From Dictyobacter formicarum (lineage in GTDB: Bacteria > Chloroflexota > Ktedonobacteria > Ktedonobacterales > Ktedonobacteraceae), in NCBI RefSeq assembly GCF_016587435.1, contig NZ_BNJJ01000056.1:1-7184 (forward strand): a DNA stretch of 7,184 nt. The letters run 5' to 3'. A program made the position numbers and the translations under genes. How positions within the stretch are numbered: the stretch's first letter is position 1; every line of letters starts with the position of its first letter. Positions 5,544-7,184 of the stretch are shown one piece after another. The notes under the pieces were generated by a model. That model ran no database searches, was not told the origin of the DNA, and worked only from the letters and a program-made list of their open reading frames with translations.

Positions 5544-5686
5544 TGCAACTGCACCCGATGTACGCAGACAATTGTGGTGAATAATGCACTTATGCGTCCA
5601 TCAGCAGCGTTTTTCTTGGCATAAAAGCGCTCCAGAACCCAATAACCTCTTTTTTTGGGCGTTCTCAAAAATTCATACAAAAACGC
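5544..5686. other. Non-coding gap before the rRNA promoter
   Basis: No supported gene lies here. A run of seven T (5650-5656) sits inside an imperfect hairpin (AGAA-CCCA at 5634-5641 with TGGG-cg-TTCT at 5656-5665), but the T run is in the loop, so it is not a standard terminator for the upstream membrane-protein gene. The A/T-rich stretch 5666-5683 just before the -35 box could act as an UP element, as is common at rRNA promoters. Confidence 0.4.
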
Positions 5687-5715
5687 TTGACAGAAAAGCC
5701 GGTCAGTGTTATTAT
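5687..5715 (+). promoter_or_regulatory. Housekeeping sigma promoter of the rRNA gene
   Basis: A perfect TTGACA (5687-5692), a 17-base spacer and TATTAT (5710-5715, one mismatch to TATAAT) form a near-ideal sigma-70 type promoter. Transcription should begin around 5721-5724, some 175 bases upstream of the mature 16S rRNA. A second, weaker pair, TTGATA (5837-5842) and CATAGT (5860-5865), also stands 17 bases apart inside the leader, but may be chance. Confidence 0.85.
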
Positions 5716-5721
5716 CTCTCT

Positions 5722-5898
5722 TGCGCCAGACAGGAAAGTCTAAAGCGTCTACATAACACAAGCAATTGGTAAATGTAGGAACATGAACAACTGAAGAGTG
5801 GTAAGGAAACAGAAAAACATAAGCCAGTTAATTGCTTTGATAAGCTTGCCATAACATTGCATAGTAATTCTCCGTAGAGAGTTTTACATATATAAAAT
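5722..5898 (+). other. 16S rRNA leader (external transcribed spacer)
   Basis: This is the transcribed but non-mature segment between the promoter and the 16S gene. A 7-bp hairpin, AATTCTC-CGTA-GAGAGTT with one G-U pair (5866-5883), ends 15 bases before the mature rRNA. TGCTTTGATAA (5833-5843) weakly resembles the boxA antitermination element (TGCTCTTTAACA), with a missing base. The long RNase III stem cannot be judged because the 3' flank lies outside the window. Confidence 0.55.

Positions 5899-7184
<1,286 letters not shown>

Noticed and set aside
5634..5665. Hairpin with T run as terminator of the small membrane protein gene
   Set aside because: The stem is two 4-bp blocks with a bulge, and the T run lies in the loop, not after the stem.
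5584..5772. 62-codon plus-strand frame
   Set aside because: It runs through the rRNA promoter and into the leader, without a ribosome site or recognisable protein features.

Overview
The window looks like a chromosomal piece of a Chloroflexota bacterium, probably class Ktedonobacteria. The main evidence is the 5' nine-tenths of a 16S rRNA gene at the right end, with Chloroflexota-like variants (GGGGACCC near E. coli position 920, GGGCGACACACACGCTACAATGG near 1220). The membrane-anchored zinc-type anti-sigma factor and the secreted protein modules fit this. The assignment rests on recalled family signatures, not on a database search.

Layout from left to right. Positions 1-1226 (minus) hold the N-terminal 408 codons of a secreted protein with two tandem modules of about 190 residues, of a type often attached to actinobacterial and Ktedonobacteria glycoside hydrolases. 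Its remainder lies off the left edge. Positions 1227-1663 are an AT-rich non-coding stretch with several inverted repeats and a likely terminator for the genes to its right. Positions 1664-4973 (minus) are a four-gene row transcribed leftwards: an ECF sigma factor, its two-membrane-segment ZAS anti-sigma factor (2 bases apart), a UbiA-family prenyltransferase and a plant-type O-methyltransferase. Positions 4974-5087 are a compact divergent promoter region. A 9-bp inverted repeat supplies a GAAACATAT box to each side, and each box is placed like the -35 element of an ECF promoter. Positions 5088-5543 (plus) encode a small three-segment membrane protein resembling the DUF6249 group. Positions 5544-5898 carry a near-consensus housekeeping promoter and the rRNA leader, followed by the 16S gene to the right edge.

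Working model, partly inferred: the ECF sigma factor recognises the GAAAC boxes. It activates its own operon, including the anti-sigma factor as feedback, and the divergent membrane protein. The prenyltransferase and methyltransferase would build or modify a prenylated quinone or lipid in the same membrane, so the locus may link an envelope signal to isoprenoid lipid or quinone modification. No CRISPR array, tRNA, insertion sequence or phage gene was seen.
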